A stretch of DNA of 64,000 nt from Cyanobium sp. Aljojuca 7A6 (GCF_024346455.1 NZ_JAGQCY010000009.1:62001-126000); one strand, 5' to 3'. Positions 45,222 to 54,240 are shown, counted from the stretch's first letter. Numbers and translations: made by a program. The notes: generated by a model from the letters alone, not told the origin.

Positions 45222-47195
45222 ATGACCCAGGACTCCTCGCCCACCATCGAGTCGGTGCTCCAGGAACAGCGGCAGTTCGATCCGCCGCCCCAGCTGGCCG
45301 CCGAGGCCCGCATCGGTTCGATGGCGGCCTACGAAGCGCTGGCGGCGCGCGCCCAGGCCGATCCCGATGGCTTCTGGGGAGAGGCGGCCCGGCGCGAGCT
45401 GCACTGGTTCGAGCCCTTCGAGACGGTGCTCGACTGGAGCCATCCGCCCTTCGCCCGCTGGTTCGAGGGGGGCACCACCAACCTTTCCTACAACTGCCTC
45501 GATCGCCACCTGGAGGGCCCCCGGGCCGACAAGACGGCCCTGATCTGGGAAGGCGAACCGGGCGACGTGCGCCGCTTCACCTACCGCGAGCTGCACGCCG
45601 AGGTCTGTCGCGCCGCCAATGCCCTCAAAGGCCTCGGTGTCGGCAAGGGGGATCTGGTGGCCCTGTACATGCCGATGGTGCCGGAGGCGGCCATTGCCAT
45701 GCTGGCCTGCGCCCGCATCGGCGCCCCCCACTCGGTGGTGTTCGGCGGCTTCTCCGCTGAGGCCCTGCGCGACCGTCTGAACGACGGGCAGGTGAAGCTG
45801 GTGATCACCGCCGACGGCGGCTTCCGCAAGGACAAGGCCGTGTCCCTCAAACCGGCGGTGGATCAGGCCCTGGATGAGGGGTGCCCCAGCGTCGAGCACG
45901 TGCTGGTGGTACGCCGCACCGGCGAGGCCACCGCCTTCGAGGCCGGCCGCGACCTCTGGTGGCATGAGCTGGTGGATGGCCAGAGCGCCGACTGCCCGGC
46001 CGAGCCCATGGCCAGCGAAGACCGTCTCTTCGTGCTTTACACCTCCGGTTCCACCGGCAAACCCAAGGGGGTGGTGCACACCACCGCCGGCTACAACCTC
46101 TGGGCCCATCTCACCTTCCAGTGGATCTTCGACATCCGCGAGGACGACATTCACTGGTGCACCGCCGATGTGGGCTGGATCACCGGCCACAGCTACATCG
46201 TCTATGGGCCACTCTCCAACGGCGCCACCACGCTCATGTACGAGGGGGCGCCGCGGCCGGCCAAGCCCGGGGCCTTCTGGGAGGTGATCGAGAAGCACCG
46301 GGTGACGATTTTCTACACCGCCCCCACGGCCATCCGCGCCTTCATGAAGAGCGGCCGTGCGGTACCCGACCGCTACGACATGTCCAGCCTGCGCATCCTC
46401 GGCACCGTCGGCGAGCCGATCAATCCGGAGGCCTGGATGTGGTATCGCGATGTGATCGGCGGCGACCGCTGCCCCGTGGTGGACACCTGGTGGCAGACCG
46501 AGACCGGCGGGGTGATGATCAGCCCCCTGCCCGGGGCCACCCCCACCAAGCCCGGCTCGGCCACCCTGCCCCTGCCAGGGATCGTCGCCGACGTGGTCGA
46601 CCTGGAGGGCAACAGCGTGCCCACCGGCCAGGGGGGCTACCTGGCGGTGCGGCGGCCCTGGCCCGGGATGATGCGCACCGTGCACGGGGATCCGGATCGC
46701 TTCCGTAGCAGCTACTGGGAGCACATTCGGCCCGCCGATGGCAGTTGGCTGTATTTCGCCGGCGACGGCGCCCGCCGCGACGCTGATGGCTATTTCTGGG
46801 TGATGGGCCGGGTCGATGACGTGATCAACGTCTCCGGCCACCGGCTGGGCACGATGGAGATCGAATCGGCCCTGGTCAGCCACCCGTCGGTGGCGGAGGC
46901 CGCGGTGGTGGGCCGACCCGACGATCTCAAGGGGGAGGGAATTGTGGCCTTCGTCACCCTGGATGTGGGGGTGGAGGGCGATGCGGCCCTGGAGGCCGAG
47001 CTGCGCCGCCATGTGGGCCTGGAGATCGGGCCGATTGCTCGGCCCGACATCATCCGCTTCACCGATGCCTTGCCCAAGACCCGCAGCGGCAAGATCATGC
47101 GCCGGATCCTGCGCTCCCTGGCGTCGGGGCAGGAGGTGAGCGGCGACACCTCCACCCTTGAGGACCGTTCGGTGCTCGACCAGCTGCGGGTCTGA
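45222..47195 (+). CDS. acs: Acetyl-CoA synthetase
   Basis: ATP-dependent acetate activation via acetyl-AMP, 657 residues. The adenylate-forming P-loop is [15 protein letters not shown] near 280. [20 protein letters not shown] and [10 protein letters not shown] follow. The C-terminal [13 protein letters not shown] carries the catalytic Lys that is acetylation-controlled in homologues. Complete. The ATG at 45222 was chosen; an in-frame ATG at 45186 overlaps the promoter region. Confidence 0.95.
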   Translation: MTQDSSPTIESVLQEQRQFDPPPQLAAEARIGSMAAYEALAARAQADPDGFWGEAARRELHWFEPFETVLDWSHPPFARWFEGGTTNLSYNCLDRHLEGPRADKTALIWEGEPGDVRRFTYRELHAEVCRAANALKGLGVGKGDLVALYMPMVPEAAIAMLACARIGAPHSVVFGGFSAEALRDRLNDGQVKLVITADGGFRKDKAVSLKPAVDQALDEGCPSVEHVLVVRRTGEATAFEAGRDLWWHELVDGQSADCPAEPMASEDRLFVLYTSGSTGKPKGVVHTTAGYNLWAHLTFQWIFDIREDDIHWCTADVGWITGHSYIVYGPLSNGATTLMYEGAPRPAKPGAFWEVIEKHRVTIFYTAPTAIRAFMKSGRAVPDRYDMSSLRILGTVGEPINPEAWMWYRDVIGGDRCPVVDTWWQTETGGVMISPLPGATPTKPGSATLPLPGIVADVVDLEGNSVPTGQGGYLAVRRPWPGMMRTVHGDPDRFRSSYWEHIRPADGSWLYFAGDGARRDADGYFWVMGRVDDVINVSGHRLGTMEIESALVSHPSVAEAAVVGRPDDLKGEGIVAFVTLDVGVEGDAALEAELRRHVGLEIGPIARPDIIRFTDALPKTRSGKIMRRILRSLASGQEVSGDTSTLEDRSVLDQLRV

Positions 47196-47219
47196 GGCCC
47201 TGAGCCAGCCCGGGCGGCC

Positions 47220-47948
47220 TCAGACAGCCCCAGCCCAGGTGCTGATCTGCTCGGCCAGCCGCTCCATGCCCCGCTGGCGGGCTGGATCATCGGCCCAGTC
47301 GCCGAGGAACTGTTTGCGAAGTCCGCCGCTGGCGGGGGTGAGGTGATCCCCGGGCAGCTCCACCAGGGTGGAGGCATCGCCTGTCCTGGCCTGCAGCACG
47401 CCGATCAGCCGGCCGCTCTGGTCGATGCTGTCGCGGCTGAAGCGCACCAGCAGGTTGCGGGGCTGGCGGTAGCTGTTGGCGATCTGGACCAGGGTGTCTT
47501 CCGGGGAGGGGCTGAATTCGCTGCGGAAGCGGAATTGCTGGCCCAACTCCGCCAGGAAGGGGATCGATCGCTCGGCTGAGAAGTTGTTGAAGCTGAGGGC
47601 CACCAGGCCATCACAGCGCCGGCCCCCATCGGGCGCCAGCAGGTGCAGCTTGCAGCCCAGGCTGTGGCCCAGCCGCAGCAGGGTGGCTTCGGGCTGGCCG
47701 GTCTGTTGTTCGCGCCACTGGCGGAACAGCCGCCAGGCGGCGTTGGACTGGGACTGGTGGTCGAAGCCGGGCACGTAGCTCCAGGCATGGATCCGCCAGC
47801 CCCTGTTGGCCAGGGCCTCGAGAAAGCGCCGATAGCTCAGCTGGGGGGTGGCGGCCAGGTAGCTGCCACCGATGAATTCGATCAGTCCCCGGGGGCGGCC
47901 CGTGGGCTCCAGCGTCCAGAGCTCCCCCTGTTGTCGCCACGGCGTCAC
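47220..47948 (-). CDS. DUF1350 family protein (alpha/beta-hydrolase-like)
   Basis: 242 residues of a family shared by cyanobacteria and plastids. FIGGSYLAATPQLSYRRFLEALANRG near 25-50 and the nucleophile-elbow-like GHSLGCKLHLL near 93-103 suggest an alpha/beta hydrolase fold; later VALSFNNFSAERSIPF and LPGDHLTPASG are conserved features. Substrate unknown. The GTG at 47948 (VTPWRQQGEL) was chosen. It converges on acs. Confidence 0.8.
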   Translation of the reverse strand: MTPWRQQGELWTLEPTGRPRGLIEFIGGSYLAATPQLSYRRFLEALANRGWRIHAWSYVPGFDHQSQSNAAWRLFRQWREQQTGQPEATLLRLGHSLGCKLHLLAPDGGRRCDGLVALSFNNFSAERSIPFLAELGQQFRFRSEFSPSPEDTLVQIANSYRQPRNLLVRFSRDSIDQSGRLIGVLQARTGDASTLVELPGDHLTPASGGLRKQFLGDWADDPARQRGMERLAEQISTWAGAV

Positions 47949-47983
47949 GGTCTCGTTCTCCCCCTTACGGATTGCGGCGCGGC

Positions 47984-48448
47984 TCAGGAGGCCTGGAGGC
48001 CACGCAGGGCGTCCAGGGCCTCGCGCCGGTGGGCCGGGCCATCGAGCAGGTTGTTGAAGACATGGCGGACCACCCCCTGGCCATCGATGACGTAGGTGAC
48101 CCTGCCGGGCAGCAGGCCCAGCACGCTGGGCACGCCGAAGGCCTTGCGCAGCCGGTTGCCGCCATCCACCAGCAACGGAAACGGCAGCCGGTGGCGGTTG
48201 GCGAAGCGCCGGTGGCTGGCGGCATCGTCGCCGCTGACCCCCCACACCGCGGCCCCGAGCTCCTGCAGGTCGGCGTAGCTGTCCCGAAAGGCGCAAGCCT
48301 CCATGGTGCAGCCGGGGGTGTCGTCCTTGGGATAGAAGAACAGCACCAGGGCTTTGCCGTCCAGCTGGTCGCTGCGCCGTTCCGTGTCGTCCTGGTCGGG
48401 CAGAGCGATCAGAGGGGCGGTGTCGCCGGGGGCGAGGGCTGGAGCCAC
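47984..48448 (-). CDS. bcp: Thioredoxin-dependent peroxiredoxin, Bcp/PrxQ type
   Basis: 154-residue thiol peroxidase protecting against peroxides. The peroxidatic Cys is in FYPKDDTPGCTMEACAFRD, with the resolving Cys five residues later (C-x4-C), typical of atypical 2-Cys PrxQ enzymes. VWGVSGDDAASHRRFANRH and VTYVIDGQGVVRHVFNN follow. No ATG is near; the GTG at 48448 gives the usual length. A GTG at 48490 is the alternative. Confidence 0.88.
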   Translation of the reverse strand: MAPALAPGDTAPLIALPDQDDTERRSDQLDGKALVLFFYPKDDTPGCTMEACAFRDSYADLQELGAAVWGVSGDDAASHRRFANRHRLPFPLLVDGGNRLRKAFGVPSVLGLLPGRVTYVIDGQGVVRHVFNNLLDGPAHRREALDALRGLQAS

Positions 48449-48547
48449 GAAAGCGGAGAAACGGCGGGACCTCTCCAGCCTAGGAAGCACGAAACCGGCA
48501 AGGCCTTGCCCGGGTTGCGACGATGGGGGGCGTGCGGACGGCGCCCG

Positions 48548-49414
48548 ATGCAGGAGCAACCTGGTCTCTGGCAACAGAACGATCTGCTGGGAGTGGCGGC
48601 CCCGGTGCCGGCCGACCCGCCCCCCCCCGCCGCGACCCGGCCCGCCCCCCTGTCCCTGCCCGTCTGCGCCGGCCGCCCGCCGCGGGCCCTGCCCCGGGTT
48701 CCCGAGAAACTGTTGATCCTTGACACGGAGACCACCGGGCTCTCCACCCTCCAGGGCCAGTGCATCGAGGTGGGGGCGATTCTGTTCCATGTGCCCCAGC
48801 GGGCCGTGCTGAGCCAGGTGTCCTTCCTGCTGCCCAGCGCCGGTAACGCGGCCGAGGGCATCAACGGCATCCCTGCCGTGGTGACGCGTCTGGAGCAGCC
48901 CTGGCAGGAGGCCCTGGCTTGCTTCCGGGCCATGGTCGGCGCCTGTGACGCCTTGGTCGCCCACAACGTCGCTTTCGATCGGCAGTGGTTCGGCCTGGGG
49001 CCCCTGCCGGTGCTGGATCGCCCCTGGATCTGCTCGATGGAGGACATCCGCTGGCCGTCCGAGCGCCAGTTGCGCAGCACCCCTTCGGTCCGTGATCTGG
49101 CCCTGGCCTATGGGGTGCCGGTCTGGGCGGCCCATCGGGCCCTGACCGACTGCATCTACCTGGCCCAGGTGTTTGAGCGCTGCACCGACCTCGAGGCGCT
49201 GCTGCAGGCCGCCCTGGAGCCCCGCAGCCTCTACCGGGCGGAGCTTCCCTACGCCGAGCGTCACCGCGCCCGGGAGGCTGGTTTCCGCTGGAACGAAGCG
49301 GTGCCAAAGGCCTGGAGCCGCCGTCTCAGCCGGCGGGAGGCAGAGGCACTGGCCTTTCCCGTCCAGTTGATGCCTGAGCCTTCGCCTGTCGAAGGCCTGG
49401 CCCGCAGCGCCTGA
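48548..49414 (+). CDS. DnaQ-like 3'-5' exonuclease
   Basis: 288-residue DEDDh exonuclease. A Pro-rich leader (about 1-50) precedes the catalytic domain with ExoI motif LILDTETTGLS near 57-67, ExoII in AHNVAFDRQW near 140, and ExoIII HRALTDCIYLAQVF near 210. A C-terminal Arg-rich extension follows. It is not a full PolIII epsilon; a repair or RNA-processing exonuclease role is likely. It reads divergently from bcp. Confidence 0.85.
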   Translation: MQEQPGLWQQNDLLGVAAPVPADPPPPAATRPAPLSLPVCAGRPPRALPRVPEKLLILDTETTGLSTLQGQCIEVGAILFHVPQRAVLSQVSFLLPSAGNAAEGINGIPAVVTRLEQPWQEALACFRAMVGACDALVAHNVAFDRQWFGLGPLPVLDRPWICSMEDIRWPSERQLRSTPSVRDLALAYGVPVWAAHRALTDCIYLAQVFERCTDLEALLQAALEPRSLYRAELPYAERHRAREAGFRWNEAVPKAWSRRLSRREAEALAFPVQLMPEPSPVEGLARSA

Positions 49415-49525
49415 GGCCGGCGCCGGATCTTCCGTTTTTGTTTCGATGGTTGAAGCAGAACCGGGTATACGGGGCGCTTCCTCGCGGCCTCCCCACCCTT
49501 GGAGTGTTCTTCCGGCGTCGCCGTC

Positions 49526-49780
49526 ATGGTCACCCGGCTGCCAACCAGCTCCGGTGATGGCGCTGAACCCGCGCAGCACCGCGTGCGCCGCTGGCAGACA
49601 GCCCGCACCTGGGCACGGCTGATCCGGGAGGCGGAGGCCCTCTGGCGGGTCGACGTGCGCGCCCTGCGCCGGCTGGCGTCCCAGGAGCTGTTTCAGCTGG
49701 TGCAGGAGGTGCCACCCCGGCTGCGGCGGCGGGTCAATCTCTGGCTGGTGCGCTTCAACGTCGCCACCAGACTCCACTGA
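49526..49780 (+). CDS. Small basic hypothetical protein
   Basis: 84 residues, Arg-rich (net positive), predicted helical: RRWQTARTWARLIREAEALW then RALRRLASQELFQLVQEVP and RRRVNLWLVRFN. No family recognised. The basic character could suit nucleic-acid or membrane-surface binding. The ATG at 49526 was chosen; one at 49499 is possible. Its 3' side abuts the terminator of the opposite-strand tRNA. Confidence 0.5.
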   Translation: MVTRLPTSSGDGAEPAQHRVRRWQTARTWARLIREAEALWRVDVRALRRLASQELFQLVQEVPPRLRRRVNLWLVRFNVATRLH

Positions 49781-49813
49781 CGTTGGCCCAGGCTCCAGCC
49801 AGGCGTGCAGGCC

Positions 49814-49842
49814 AAAAAAAATCAGCCGATGGGATCAGCTGA
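49814..49842 (-). terminator. Intrinsic terminator downstream of tRNA-Pro
   Basis: On the minus strand TCAGCTGAT-CCC-ATCGGCTGA (9 bp with one wobble pair) followed by eight T. It lies about 57 bases past the tRNA 3' end. Confidence 0.85.
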
Positions 49843-49898
49843 CAGAAAAGGAAACGACCGACCAACGCCTTGGAAGAACGTTCGGCGGACCGGCTGAA

Positions 49899-49972
49899 TC
49901 GGAGCGGCGGGATTCGAACCCACGACCCCCACTACCCCAAAGTGGTGCGCTACCAAGCTGCGCTACGCCCCG
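49899..49972 (-). tRNA. tRNA-Pro(GGG)
   Basis: 74-nt cloverleaf. The acceptor stem CGGGGCG pairs with CGCTCCG (one G-U). The D arm is AGCGCAGCTTGGTAGCGC-like, the anticodon stem CCACT/AGTGG carries loop TTGGGGT with anticodon GGG, and the T arm is GTGGG-TTCGAAT-CCCGC. The discriminator is A. CCA is not encoded. A GGG-reading proline tRNA suits the strongly C/G-ending codon usage here. Confidence 0.93.
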
Positions 49973-49986
49973 GCGGAATGAAGCTA

Positions 49987-50355
49987 TCACAGCGTCCTTG
50001 GGGTCCCGCGACGCCTGGACAGCCGCCGCATCAGTCGGTTCGTGAGCCGTTGGCGCCCCATGACCGTGTAGCCACAGAGGTGCTCGCGGCGCGCCATCAG
50101 CCGCAGCTCCGCCAGACCCATCGTGGCCAGCTGCAGCTCAGGCAACCGCTGCCAGGCCATCGACGGCAGCGGCAGTTCGGAACCTTCCCGGCCCTCCCTG
50201 AATCCCTTCAGGGCGCTGCCGGCCATCCATTCAGGTACCAGCACGAACAACACCGCCAGCAGGCCGTAGAGCTCGACCAGCCCCTTGGGCAGCGGATGCA
50301 GCTGGCGCCTCGGCGGGTCCTGATCCTGATCCAGATCCTTGGTGGGGTCGTTCAC
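49987..50355 (-). CDS. Hypothetical single-pass membrane protein, last gene of msrA cluster
   Basis: 122 residues. A short charged start (NDPTKDLDQDQDPPRR) precedes one membrane segment, about 31-48 (LYGLLAVLFVLVPEWMAG), and a basic C terminus ending RLTNRLMRRLSRRRGTPRTL. No family recognised. The GTG at 50355 overlaps the upstream 53-codon gene stop (GTGA, four bases), which supports this start although the frame is open further upstream. tRNA-Pro begins 14 bases downstream. Confidence 0.62.
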   Translation of the reverse strand: MNDPTKDLDQDQDPPRRQLHPLPKGLVELYGLLAVLFVLVPEWMAGSALKGFREGREGSELPLPSMAWQRLPELQLATMGLAELRLMARREHLCGYTVMGRQRLTNRLMRRLSRRRGTPRTL

Positions 50356-50513
50356 GAAAACAGCGATGGCACCGAGACGCTCGGCCCCTGGCGCCACAGC
50401 AGAGGGGGCTCCCCGGAGGGGTTCAGCCGCACCGTCCAGAAGGCCAAGGCAAAACAGATCCCGACGGCGGCGATCAGGGCCACGATCACGACCCGATCGG
50501 AGAGAGGCTTCAT
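50352..50513 (-). CDS. 53-residue membrane microprotein
   Basis: Very short gene supported by context: its ATG overlaps the upstream gene's stop by four bases (ATGA) and its TGA overlaps the next gene's GTG (GTGA). The protein starts MKPLSDRVVIVALIAAVG, has one membrane helix (about 8-28, VVIVALIAAVGICFALAFW) and a short polar tail containing LLWRQGPSVS. No family recognised. Confidence comes from the paired overlaps and the clean hydrophobic helix. Confidence 0.62.
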   Translation of the reverse strand: MKPLSDRVVIVALIAAVGICFALAFWTVRLNPSGEPPLLWRQGPSVSVPSLFS

Positions 50514-50818
50514 ACCTGTTCGCTGCGTACGCAGATCCGACGACTGGGCAGCTGTTCGAGGGTGAGCTCATCCCCCCGCAGGATCACCCGAAGGCTTTCG
50601 TTCTGATAGCGAAGCCCCGGAGCATCCGATTCCTCCCGGAACAGGGTGGACCGGGTGCGGCCAGCGATCAGAGAGGCCTGGGAGGCGTTGCGCTCCAGCA
50701 CCACCGAGACGCGGTCACCGCAGAGGAAGCGTTCCCGTATGTCGTAGTTCTCCCACCAGGGGGACTGCATCGCCAGCAGGGGCAGGAGTCCGAGCGCGAG
50801 CAGCGGTGGGGCGGCCAT
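50510..50818 (-). CDS. Small predicted exported protein in msrA cluster
   Basis: 102 residues with a signal peptide or anchor (MAAPPLLALGLLPLLAMQSP). The mature part contains two Cys (LCGDRVSV and RRICVRSEQV) that could form a disulfide. It looks beta-rich (RVSVVLERN, RVILRGDELTLEQL). The ATG at 50818 is 11 bases after the msrA stop. No family recognised. Confidence 0.65.
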   Translation of the reverse strand: MAAPPLLALGLLPLLAMQSPWWENYDIRERFLCGDRVSVVLERNASQASLIAGRTRSTLFREESDAPGLRYQNESLRVILRGDELTLEQLPSRRICVRSEQV

Positions 50819-50829
50819 GGCAGTAGCGG

Positions 50830-51567
50830 TCAGACGAGGGCGATCGGCGCATTGTCGCCGCGAAGGACGCAATGGGGGATGGCCCAGTCATAGCTTTCCC
50901 ACACGGAGGCGGGAAGGAGGTAGGTGGCACCGGGATACGTGCCGAGGGTGAGGCCCGTGGGCTGGGCGGAGCAGTAAGGACGGCTTCCGGGCTTGGCCAG
51001 ATACTGCTGGTGGTAGGGCTCAGCGACGTGGAAACGTCTGCTGGAGCCGATCTCGGTGGTGATCCTTCCCGCGCCGGCGGTATCGAGGGCCTCCTGGTAC
51101 GCCTGGCGACTGGCTTCGGCCAGGGCCAGAAGCGTGGGGTCGTCCACGAAGATGGCCGATCGGTACTGGCTGCCCCGGTCGTTTCCCTGGCGGTTGCCCT
51201 GGGTGGGGTCGTGGCATTCCCAGAAGAGCTTGAGCAGATCGGCGAAGGAGATCCGGGCGGTGTCCCACACCACCCGCACCACCTCGGCGTGGCCGCTGCG
51301 GCCGCTGCAAACCTGCTCGTAGCTGGGGGAGGCGAGCTGGCCACCGGCGTAGCCCACCGCGGTGGTGATCACTCCGGGAAGCCGCCAGAAGCCCTTCTCC
51401 GCTCCCCAGAAGCAGCCGCAACCGAACTGGGCTTCCGCCTGGCCCTCCGCCGGCGGGGCCGCCAGGGGGGTGCCGAGAACGGCGTGGGTCCCTGCGGCCA
51501 CCGCGCCGCCCTTGCCAGGGGCCGGGTTGCTGCTGTCGCTCGCGGGGCTGTTGAAGAGGCCGAACAA
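50830..51567 (-). CDS. msrA: Peptide-methionine (S)-S-oxide reductase
   Basis: Repairs methionine-S-sulfoxide in proteins, 245 residues, longer than the core because of an N-terminal extension of about 45. The catalytic motif GCGCFWGAEKGFW has the nucleophilic Cys in CFWG; YAGG, SGHAEVVRV and FWECHDPTQGNRQGND are conserved. A further Cys in RPYCSAQ and a C-terminal HCVLRG could act as recycling cysteines. It is flanked on the same strand by small membrane or exported protein genes. Confidence 0.93.
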   Translation of the reverse strand: MFGLFNSPASDSSNPAPGKGGAVAAGTHAVLGTPLAAPPAEGQAEAQFGCGCFWGAEKGFWRLPGVITTAVGYAGGQLASPSYEQVCSGRSGHAEVVRVVWDTARISFADLLKLFWECHDPTQGNRQGNDRGSQYRSAIFVDDPTLLALAEASRQAYQEALDTAGAGRITTEIGSSRRFHVAEPYHQQYLAKPGSRPYCSAQPTGLTLGTYPGATYLLPASVWESYDWAIPHCVLRGDNAPIALV

Positions 51568-51592
51568 GGTTGATGCCGTCAGGACTCCAACC

Positions 51593-51871
51593 CTAGGAAG
51601 CGCCCTGATGATCCTGTTGCGGCACCAGGGCGATGTGGTTCAGCAGGGTGGTGATGAAGGCGAACAACAGAAAGGGCAGTGACAGCACCAGGATCAGGCC
51701 CACCCCCACCAGGGCGAACAGGGGGCGGCTTGCCCCCATCAAGGCCAGACCCGCCGCCAGGCTCACAAAGATCACGGCCATCCAGATCAGGACCTGGGCG
51801 TAGATGTCGCCGAAGGTCAGGGTGCAGCGAACGTTGAGCGGCTGGCTGAGGGGTGACGGGGTGGGGGCCAT
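51593..51871 (-). CDS. Small two-helix membrane protein upstream of msrA
   Basis: 92 residues with two membrane helices (about 28-47 WMAVIFVSLAAGLALMG and 53-76 LVGVGLILVLSLPFLLFAF). The cytoplasmic start is GDIYAQVLIW-like. No named family; it resembles small cyanobacterial membrane proteins of unknown role. It ends 25 bases before msrA and may head that operon. Confidence 0.65.
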   Translation of the reverse strand: MAPTPSPLSQPLNVRCTLTFGDIYAQVLIWMAVIFVSLAAGLALMGASRPLFALVGVGLILVLSLPFLLFAFITTLLNHIALVPQQDHQGAS

Positions 51872-52001
51872 GGGGACGGCGTGGCAGGCGGTGATGGAAC
51901 CACGGCCCTACCAGGTAAGCCCAGCCATGGTCCCTGGACCGAGCAACTCAACATCTGTTTGAAACCAGGTGCTGCATCCGGCCCGCGAGGGCCCAGCCGG
52001 T

Positions 52002-53768
52002 TCAAGCGGTCTGCAGCTGACGCACGGCTTCCTCCCGGTCCCAGAGACGGCGGTAGGTGCCCTCCTGTTGCAGCAGGTCGGTGTGGTGGCCCTCCTGGAC
52101 GAGGTGACCCGCTTCGAGCACAAGGACCCGGTCACAGGCCGCCGCGGCCGAGAGCTGGTGGCTGATCATCACCACCGTGCGCCGCTGCTCCTCGCGCACC
52201 GAGCGCAGGATGCCCGCTGCGGTGGTGTTGTCGACGCTGGCCAGGGCGTCGTCGAGCACCAGCAGAGGGGCCTCCACCAGCAGCGCCCGCCCCAGGGCCG
52301 TGCGTTGGCGCTGGCCGCCGCTCAGGGTGATTCCCCGCTCTCCCACCAGCGTGCGGTAGCCATCGGGGAAGCCCTTGATGTCCCCCTCCAGCCGGGCCTG
52401 ACGGGCGGCCTCCTCCACCCGCTCCATGCCCGCTTCGGGATCGCCGTAGCGCAGGTTGTCAGCCAGGCTGGCGGTGAACAGGTAGCCCTCCTGGGGCACC
52501 AGGGCCACCTGCCGACGCAGATCACTCAGCCGCAGCCTGGTCACGTCGACGCCGTCGAGGAACAGCTGGCCGGAAGGCACCTCCACCATCCGGCCGAGGG
52601 CCCGGGCCAGGGTGGTTTTGCCGCAACCCACCGGTCCCACCACCGCCACCAGCTCACCGGGGTGGATCGCGAAGCTGAGGTTCTCCAGGGCCGGCCGCTC
52701 CGCCCCCGGATAACGGACCGTCAGCCCCTTGGCCCTGACGGCCCCATGGGCCGGTCGTCCAGGGGGCAGCGGATCGGTGGGCGACACGATGGCCGGGGGG
52801 TGGCTGAGGAGGGCTTCCACCCGCTCCAGGCTCACCTGACCGGTCTGGAAGGTGTTGAGGGTGAAGCCCAGCAGGGCGGTCGGGAAGACCAGGCGTTCCA
52901 CGAACAGGATCAGGGCCACCAGATCGCCGATGCTGAGTCGACCGCTTTCCAGCTGGCCGCTGCCCAGTGCCAGCAGCAGCAGCAGGCTGAGGGAGGCAAT
53001 TCCTTCCAGCAGCGGAAAGAGGGTGCTGCGGGTGCTGGCCAGGGAGAGCTGGGCGTCCAGATAGACCTTGTTGAGAGCGGCGAAGGCCTTTCCCTCGGTG
53101 GCCTCCTGCCCGTAGATCTTGATGGCGCCGATGCCGCTGAGGTCCTCCTGGACCAGGTCGCTCAGGTTGGCCAGCACCTCCTGCTGGCGGCGCTGCTGTT
53201 TCATCATGCGGCCGCCGAACAGGCGCACCACCATCAACATGCCGGGGTAGAGCGATACCGCCGCCAGGCTCAGCAGCGGGTCGATCGCCAGCATCGCCGG
53301 CAGGGTGAGGGCATAGGCCAGCACGGTGTTGGTCAGGCTGAGCAGGGCGAAGCCCAGCAGGCGCCGGATGTTCTCCACATCACTGGTGGCACGGCTGATC
53401 ACCTCGCCGCTGCCGGTGGTCTGTACCCAGCCGGGGTCCTGGGTGAGCACGTGGTCGAAGATGCGCTCCTTCAGGGTCGCTTCCACCTGACGGCCCACCC
53501 CGAACACGAGCATCCGCGAATAGAGGCGGGTGGCTCCCATCACCGTGGCCATCACGATGATCAGGCCCGCCACCCCGAGCACATCCGCCATCACGAAGCC
53601 GGGCTTGAGCGCATTGATCGTCTGCCGCACCACCAGGGGGATGGCCACCCCCAGCAGGTTCACCACCACCAGGGCGCCGGCCCCCACCAGCACCGTGCCC
53701 CTGTGCGGCCGGAGATAGCGCCCGATCAGATCCAGCCGCAGGGCGCTCATGCAGGAAGGGAGGGGCAT
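52002..53768 (-). CDS. ABC exporter half-transporter (permease-ATPase fusion)
   Basis: 588 residues. The six-helix type I exporter domain is about 20-310 (VLVGAGALVVVNLLGVAIPLV at the first helix; SGEVISRATSDVENIRRLL coupling region). The ATPase follows with Walker A GPVGCGKTT, where Cys replaces the common Ser or Thr at the fifth position, the Q loop, signature LSGGQRQRTALGRALL, Walker B LLVLDDALASVD and switch His in ISHQLS. The D after LVLD replaces the usual catalytic Glu (DD instead of DE), so it may work as a heterodimer or have low hydrolysis. The start at 53768 has a good GGAGG site. Substrate unknown. Confidence 0.88.
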   Translation of the reverse strand: MPLPSCMSALRLDLIGRYLRPHRGTVLVGAGALVVVNLLGVAIPLVVRQTINALKPGFVMADVLGVAGLIIVMATVMGATRLYSRMLVFGVGRQVEATLKERIFDHVLTQDPGWVQTTGSGEVISRATSDVENIRRLLGFALLSLTNTVLAYALTLPAMLAIDPLLSLAAVSLYPGMLMVVRLFGGRMMKQQRRQQEVLANLSDLVQEDLSGIGAIKIYGQEATEGKAFAALNKVYLDAQLSLASTRSTLFPLLEGIASLSLLLLLALGSGQLESGRLSIGDLVALILFVERLVFPTALLGFTLNTFQTGQVSLERVEALLSHPPAIVSPTDPLPPGRPAHGAVRAKGLTVRYPGAERPALENLSFAIHPGELVAVVGPVGCGKTTLARALGRMVEVPSGQLFLDGVDVTRLRLSDLRRQVALVPQEGYLFTASLADNLRYGDPEAGMERVEEAARQARLEGDIKGFPDGYRTLVGERGITLSGGQRQRTALGRALLVEAPLLVLDDALASVDNTTAAGILRSVREEQRRTVVMISHQLSAAAACDRVLVLEAGHLVQEGHHTDLLQQEGTYRRLWDREEAVRQLQTA

Positions 53769-53821
53769 CGGGGCCTCCTAACCTAGGCATCGCTCCCCAG
53801 GGCCCACGGGCCGCACGGGCC

Positions 53822-54130
53822 ATGGACGACCAGAATCACCCCCTCCATGCCAGCGACCGGGAAACGGTCGACCGGCTCCTGGCGGTGGAGCGCCCACAAG
53901 ACGAGCACCTGGTGGACGCGGCCCGGCTGCAGATGCGCTATCGGGGCTTTCCTGGCGCCGCCGACATCCGCGACGACCTGGAGCGGATCCTGAGACTCTG
54001 GGGTCTGGACGCCGAGGCGCTCCATGGCCGCACCCGGGCCATCTGGGCGGCCGGATTCCGGCCTGGTGCTGCTCCGGTGGCCGAAGCGGTGGGTTCCGGG
54101 TTTGACACCGCTTCCGACGACGCGGGCTGA
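53822..54130 (+). CDS. DUF3288 family protein
   Basis: 102-residue soluble protein of a cyanobacterial family. The entry HPLHASDRETVDRLLAVE and the core AARLQMRYRGFPGAADIRDDL, then LERILRLWGLDAEALHGRTRAIW are characteristic. The C terminus is acidic. Function unknown. It reads divergently from the ABC exporter and is followed by a strong terminator. Confidence 0.82.
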   Translation: MDDQNHPLHASDRETVDRLLAVERPQDEHLVDAARLQMRYRGFPGAADIRDDLERILRLWGLDAEALHGRTRAIWAAGFRPGAAPVAEAVGSGFDTASDDAG

Positions 54131-54207
54131 CCCGGGGAGTGCCGGTTTTCAGTCTGTTGGTCAGAACGGCTCTGCACAGGCGATAGTGGGAGCGTCCCCA
54201 TCACCCG

Positions 54208-54240
54208 GCCCGGCGTGCTTTGCACACGGGCTATTTTTTT
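54208..54240 (+). terminator. Intrinsic terminator after DUF3288
   Basis: Hairpin: outer stem GCCCG/CGGGC, a 2x1 internal loop, inner stem GTGC/GCAC with a TTT loop, then TATTTTTTT. It lies about 78 bases after the DUF3288 stop and 82 bases before trpD, so an attenuation role for trpD is possible but no Trp-rich leader peptide was seen. Confidence 0.78.
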
